DNA of 64,000 nucleotides. Source: Streptomyces sp. MJM8645 (GTDB taxonomy: Bacteria; Actinomycetota; Actinomycetes; Streptomycetales; Streptomycetaceae). Made by a program: the position numbers and the translations under genes. The stretch spans positions 124,001-188,000 of the forward strand of contig NZ_LJJF01000002.1 of assembly GCF_001625365.1 (NCBI RefSeq). The letters are read 5' to 3'. Positions 60,072 to 64,000 of this stretch are shown here, piece after piece. Below the pieces are notes generated by a model, which saw only the letters and a list, made by a program, of their open reading frames with translations, did no database searches and had not been told where the DNA came from. How positions within the stretch are numbered: the first letter of the stretch is position 1; each line of letters begins with the position of its first letter.

Positions 60072-60767
60072 ATGGACGAGGTCAGGCCGGAGACGCGGGA
60101 GTACCTCGACGGACTGTTCATACCGGGCCTGCGGATCGGCGGCGACCCGCACACCCCGTACAGCTGGATCGAGATCGCCGAGGTGCAGGAGGTCACCGCA
60201 ATCCGGCTGCCGAGCGGCCGGTTGGTCGTGGACTCGCCCTGGATCACCGGGCCGCCGCGCGAGCTCGCGTTCCGCATCCCGCCCGGCGAGTACCCGGTGG
60301 ACGTCTCCTGGGCCAACTGGCCCCACCTCTCCGACGGCTACTACACCGAACATCGGGAGTGCGCCGCAACACGCCTGCGCGTGCGCGACGAGCCGGTGGT
60401 CACGTGGGAGCTCGCCCTCGGCGTGGGCGAGGACCCGGCCCTGCGCGCTGCCGGCGCGGGATTCGCGGCGGAGGACGCAATGGGCTGCTTCGCCGACACC
60501 ACCGCCTGGCAACCGCTGACCGAACCCTTCCGCCGCTACCTGGCCGACGTGACCGCCGCCGGATTCGGCGGCCCGCCGGTCGGGCGGGGCACCGAAGACC
60601 TCTGCGAGGGCTACTTCGAGCTCGCCCGCGACGAGGGATGCCGGGCCGACCTGCTGGCCTTCGGTGTCCCGGAAGGCTGGGGCCAGGTCTGGGCGGGCCG
60701 TGCGCGCGACGGCGAGATCGCGGTGGTCGTCGTCCCGGGCCCGGTGCCCACCAGCCCGTGGGACTGA
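60072..60767 (+). CDS. DUF4241 domain protein
   Basis: The ATG is preceded by AAGGGGCGGG and gives 231 residues. The sequence has the DUF4241 pattern: a first strand set with IRLPSGRLVVDSPWITG, REL-x-F-x-IPPGEYPVDVSWAN, a middle VTWELALGVG, then GFAAEDAMGCFADTTAW and a C-terminal GWGQVWAGRARDGEIAVVVV. The family is common in actinomycetes and occurs near toxin systems as a possible immunity protein; no toxin adjoins here. Confidence 0.8.
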   Translation: MDEVRPETREYLDGLFIPGLRIGGDPHTPYSWIEIAEVQEVTAIRLPSGRLVVDSPWITGPPRELAFRIPPGEYPVDVSWANWPHLSDGYYTEHRECAATRLRVRDEPVVTWELALGVGEDPALRAAGAGFAAEDAMGCFADTTAWQPLTEPFRRYLADVTAAGFGGPPVGRGTEDLCEGYFELARDEGCRADLLAFGVPEGWGQVWAGRARDGEIAVVVVPGPVPTSPWD

Positions 60768-60991
60768 GAGGGCCTGGTGAGAGCCAGCCCGGCCCTGCCG
60801 CCGCGTCGAGGTCTTTTACCGACCAGCGCGACTCCGGGCCACGCATAGCCGATGGCCGGACGGAGGCGACCTGACGGCAGGCCCCCGCCGCCGCTCTGCC
60901 GGCCGCGGAGGCCCAGCCCGTCGGCTACTCGGGCAGGGGCCGCATGCTCACCCGCTACTGCCGTCCTTGAGGATCGGGCAGAACACGGCAT

Positions 60992-61009
60992 GCAGCACCG
61001 CGGTGCTGC
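60992..61009. terminator. short perfect palindrome after the GNAT gene
   Basis: GCAGCACCGCGGTGCTGC is an exact 18-base palindrome 4 bases beyond the stop of the minus-strand acetyltransferase gene and may act as its terminator. Confidence 0.45.
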
Positions 61010-61013
61010 GGAT

Positions 61014-61490
61014 TCAGGGGGCTGACGGCGGGTCGAGGCCCTTTGTCATGAAGACCCTGCTGGTGCCCGGCGGGTCGCACGGGACTTCGCCCAGGCGTCG
61101 CCAGCCGTGCTTCGCGTAGAAGCCGGGAGCCTGGAAGCTGATCGTGTACAGGACAGCCGTGCGGCAGCCGCGTGCGCGGGCCTCGCTTTCGGCCCGGCGC
61201 AGGATCTCACTGCCCAGGCCGCCATGGCGCAACTCGGCCGGCAGGAAGAACAGGTCGAGGAAGAACAGCCCGAGTGAGGTGCGACCGGTCAGGCCGCCGA
61301 TCACCTGGGAGGTCACGCGGTCACGTACCAGGACGGCCAGCGGGCGGCGGTCGTCGACGGCTGTGGAGTCGGTGTTGAACCGGTCCAGGGCGTCGGAGAT
61401 GAGCGATACGTCGGTGGGCTTCGGGGCGTCGGTGACCGTGAAGCCGATGCCGGGCCAGAGGTTCGATGGCGTGCTGTCGGTGGCGGGCAT
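61014..61490 (-). CDS. GNAT family N-acetyltransferase
   Basis: At 158 residues with ATG at 61490. GNAT features are visible: LFFLDLFFLPAELRHGGLGS (strand 4 and the acetyl-CoA pyrophosphate loop, R-H-G-G-L-G in place of R-x-x-G-x-G), EILRRAESEARARGCRTAVL, and APGFYAKHGWRRLGEVPCDP with the usual Tyr of the final motif. The substrate is unknown. It is divergent from an ArsR-like regulator across 131 bases. Confidence 0.92.
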   Translation of the reverse strand: MPATDSTPSNLWPGIGFTVTDAPKPTDVSLISDALDRFNTDSTAVDDRRPLAVLVRDRVTSQVIGGLTGRTSLGLFFLDLFFLPAELRHGGLGSEILRRAESEARARGCRTAVLYTISFQAPGFYAKHGWRRLGEVPCDPPGTSRVFMTKGLDPPSAP

Positions 61491-61621
61491 GAGGCTCCCA
61501 GGGCGGTTGGCGGACGGTGTGCGGGCACAGGGCGCGGGGCACAGTGGCCTCGGCCGGTACGGGACGTTAGGGCGCGGACGCTTCGGCCGAGCCCGAAGCG
61601 AGATCGACGACAATCGGGGAC

Positions 61622-62362
61622 ATGGACCATCAGCGCGAGGGCCGGGACGTCGGCGTGGACCTGGCCGCCGTGGCCAGGCTGCTGGCCGACGGCACCAGGG
61701 CGGACTTCTGCCTGGCCCTGCTGGACGGCCGGGCCTGGACGGCCACGGAACTGGCCCGCCATGCCGATGTCGCGGCCTCGTCCGCGACCGAGCACCTGAA
61801 CGTGCTCGCACGTGGCGGACTCCTCGTCGAGGAACGCCACGGACGCCACCGTTACCTGCGGATGGCCGATCCGCGCGTGATGGCCCTGATCGAGAGCCTC
61901 GCCGCACTCGCGCCGCGCCACGCCCCCAGGCCGCGTTCGCTGTCGGGCTCAGGGCGGCAGCGGGCCCTGGCCCGCGCGCGGCTCTGCTACGACCACCTGG
62001 CCGGAGAACTGGGCCTGGCCGTCACCGACTCGATGGCCGCCCGCGGCCTGTTGGAGTGGGGAGCCGATCCGTCGCTCACCGCCGAAGGGGCGGCCTGGCT
62101 CCACGACCTGGGCATCGCACTGCCCGACGCCTCCCGCAGACCGCTGGTACGCACCTGCCTGGACTGGACCGAACGACGCCCGCACCTGGGCGGGGCCGTC
62201 GGCGCCGCCATCTGCGGGCACGCCCTGGCCTCCGGGTGGCTGACCCGGATCGGAACCACCCGTGCCCTCGCCCTCACGGACCTGGGCAGACACGAACTGC
62301 GCGACCACCTCGGACAGCCTGCGACCACCGAGCTGCCGCCCTGGGACCGCGAGGCGGATTAG
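61622..62362 (+). CDS. ArsR-like winged-helix regulator, long form
   Basis: The 246-residue protein has an N-terminal winged helix (VARLLADGTRADFCLALLDG, ELARHADVAASSATEHLNVL, RGGLLVEERHGRHRYLRMAD) and a 150-residue C-terminal helical domain (ARARLCYDHLAGELGLAVTD) seen in the long ArsR-like proteins of actinomycetes. Ligand is unknown. It is divergent from the GNAT acetyltransferase and may regulate it. Confidence 0.92.
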   Translation: MDHQREGRDVGVDLAAVARLLADGTRADFCLALLDGRAWTATELARHADVAASSATEHLNVLARGGLLVEERHGRHRYLRMADPRVMALIESLAALAPRHAPRPRSLSGSGRQRALARARLCYDHLAGELGLAVTDSMAARGLLEWGADPSLTAEGAAWLHDLGIALPDASRRPLVRTCLDWTERRPHLGGAVGAAICGHALASGWLTRIGTTRALALTDLGRHELRDHLGQPATTELPPWDREAD

Positions 62363-62376
62363 CGGCCTTGGGATGA

Positions 62377-62401
62377 ACGGTCCCGGTGCTGGTGGGACCG
62401 T
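62377..62401. terminator. hairpin after the ArsR-like gene
   Basis: ACGGTCCC and GGGACCGT form an 8-bp stem with a 9-base loop, 14 bases beyond the stop. Confidence 0.5.
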
Positions 62402-62589
62402 GACGGTGGAAGGGCCGCACGGGTTGGGTGAGTTGTGACGCCTGCTCTCCGACCGCTCCGCACGACGCCCGGCCCGCCGCCGCCGCCGGACAAGCGCCGA
62501 ACTCGTCCTCGCCCGCGACGCCGTTTGCTGCTCACCCACCGGTCGAACCGCCAACAGCCACGCCCCGACCCCGACTTCACCCAAGGCCG

Positions 62590-63568
62590 TTACTGCATGA
62601 CTTCCCGGCACGGGTGCTCGAAGGAGAGCGGGCAGTAGTAGAGCTGCATGTGTAGCTCCGCCCGATCTGGATGCCGATGTCGCCGTCCGCGTCGCGGTCC
62701 TCGACCGGGTCCCAGCCGCTGCCGTCCAGAACGCCGGAAGCGATCGTCAGCAACGGCACCATGGCGGATTCGCAAGCGGTGCACCGGATCACCGACGGAT
62801 CGCGGAAGCTCCACGGCCCCCAACCGCCGACCTTCCAGCCAGGGCGACCGACAGCTCGTACTGGTAGTAGGCCCGGAACTCCTCGGCGTACCGGTACCTC
62901 GGATCGGTGCCGGTGAACTCCCGCTCGCACCAGTCCTCGATCCGGTCCGCGAGGTCGGCCTCCAGCTCCAGCAGCGCCGGGTACTCCGTCACCACCTCCG
63001 GGTGCAGCACGCACGGCTCGGGCACGTAGTTGCCGTAATTCTCCACGTCAGCCGGCAGCGGCGGATCGGTCAGCAGCACGTCGACCTGCGTGGAAGAGCC
63101 CCACACCACCCTGGCCGTCGGCATCCAGGACGGATCGTGGTTCAGCGGACACCACAGCACCTGCAGCATGTCCGCGCCCTCAGGGCACGGCAGCGAGGGG
63201 ATGTCGCGCGCGTAGAGCTGGGCCACCGGCAGCAGGGCGTTCGGCTTCCGGCTCCATGGATGTCCCGCGGACGTCGCGTCCAGGGCCGCCTCCTCCCGGT
63301 CGTCGGGATGGGTCTCATAGAGCTCCCGGCGCCGCCGGATGTCCGCCAGCGACACCGGCAGATCGCCCTCGTCCTCCTCCGGGTGCGGGCCCTCGCACAC
63401 CGGCCACGGCTCACTGACCGGCCACAGCAACGGGCCCCCGACCGAACTGTCGTGGACGGTCGGCTCGCCCAACCGTGGGTGCAGGCGCGCCGTCTGCCGC
63501 GCCAACGGCACCAGTTCCGGGAAGGCCGCGGCGATATCCACTCGGCGCGGCGGTGTGACACGGACCAT
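62590..63568 (-). pseudogene. DUF1963-like protein gene with two frameshifts
   Basis: Starting at ATG 63568 the frame encodes a protein resembling streptomycete DUF1963-like sequences (VGGPLLWPVSEPWPVC, VAQLYARDIPSLPCPEGADM, LQVLWCPLNHDPSW, RAYYQYELSVA). Near 62840 one base appears lost; the expected continuation GWKVGGWGPWSFRDPSVIRC is in another frame. Near 62660 a second shift leads to MQLYYCPLSFEHPCREVMQ in a third frame ending at TAA 62590. Joined, they make a protein of about 325 residues. It is either a pseudogene or carries sequence errors at short C/G runs. Confidence 0.7.
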
Positions 63569-63952
63569 CAAGGCATCTCTTTCGGACGGCGGACAGGCAT
63601 ACGGACCTTAGCCGCCGCCACCGACAGAACAGCCGGTCGAGAACGATGCCGGGCAGAGTACTTGACGGTCCTTCCAAAGGGCCGGGATTGCGCTCGGATG
63701 CCGAGCCCGTTGGAGTACCGGGACAGGGGCCCGTGCTGCTCCGCGCCAGTTCGCGGACGGCGCATCCGTCGCGACGACCACTACCGACACGCGCGCGCCG
63801 GGCCCACGCCCGCCTGGACACGCGAGAAGCGCCCCTCTCCGCCACAAGAGAACGACAGGTGCGCCGGCTCCTGACGGCATTCGGACGAGAACCCACAGCA
63901 GCGCCTCCCGCGCGCAGGCGGGCGGGTGCTCCCCTGCGGTTGCGACGCAGGC
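63569..63952. other. intergenic, no gene seen
   Basis: No consistent coding frame found between the start of the DUF1963-like gene and the tail of a gene at the window edge. Confidence 0.3.
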
Positions 63953-64000
63953 TCAATCGGACGGCGCGGCCGGGGAGCGCATGCCGAGCCACTGCTCGGC
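63953..64000 (-). CDS. C-terminus of a gene running off the window
   Basis: The last 15 codons on the minus strand read AEQWLGMRSPAAPSD and stop at TGA 63953, with good third-position GC. It is too short to identify. Confidence 0.35.
   Translation of the reverse strand, partial: AEQWLGMRSPAAPSD

Noticed and set aside
1..64000. tRNA or rRNA genes
   Set aside because: No cloverleaf with a T-loop GTTCGA-type core at proper spacing nor any rRNA-like stretch was noticed on either strand; a dedicated tRNA search was not possible.

Overview
This 64 kb window is very GC-rich, with genes whose third codon positions are almost all G or C, frequent GTG starts, GTGA/ATGA stop-start overlaps, and families typical of streptomycetes (GlxA-type regulators, DHA2 exporters, ALF/HINT polymorphic toxins, Agd3-like deacetylases). 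The source is almost certainly Streptomyces or a close relative such as Kitasatospora. No rRNA, tRNA or CRISPR array was recognised. The mix of regulators, secreted proteins, toxins and gene remnants suggests an accessory, chromosome-arm-like region.

Layout. 0-12.5 kb: a partial ThDP enzyme, a TetR regulator facing a P450/ferredoxin pair, an HxlR-azoreductase-YceI module, an integrase remnant, a RidA/HD-domain operon divergent from a GlxA-type regulator, and a prenyl-diphosphate synthase whose 3' end overlaps a phytoene-desaturase-like FAD enzyme. 12.5-16.5 kb: an ArsR/SRPBCC/MFS operon behind two 18-bp operator-like repeats, then a patch of debris (Tn3 transposase tail, degenerate IS200/IS605-type end, large hairpins). 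16.5-25 kb: a MacB-type ABC exporter operon with its lipoprotein, divergent from one two-component system and followed by a second with its own lipoprotein. 25-33.6 kb: secreted and surface proteins (OafA acyltransferase plus SGNH lipoprotein, a small transglycosylase, a glycine-rich DUF11-like protein with a His-rich tail, and a protein with three zinc-ribbon-like repeats joined to a CAP domain).

33.9-40.7 kb holds the most interesting system: seven genes on one strand encoding a PaaK-like adenylate-forming enzyme, a 20-residue peptide with a very strong ribosome binding site, an ABC ATPase, two ABC-2 permeases, a three-domain GmhA-HldE fusion and a GmhB-like phosphatase. Together they could make an NDP-heptose and make, modify or export a small peptide-linked or heptose-containing product. 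The chemistry is inferred.

41-64 kb: a MOSC-reductase-ferredoxin fusion and a DJ-1/NTF2 pair; a 1325-residue ALF/HINT polymorphic toxin overlapping a DUF4288-like immunity gene, with a truncated SUKH gene behind it; tandem S1-type pseudoproteases sharing an N-terminal half but carrying different C-terminal propeller-like modules; and small secreted, regulatory and hypothetical genes, several of them broken.
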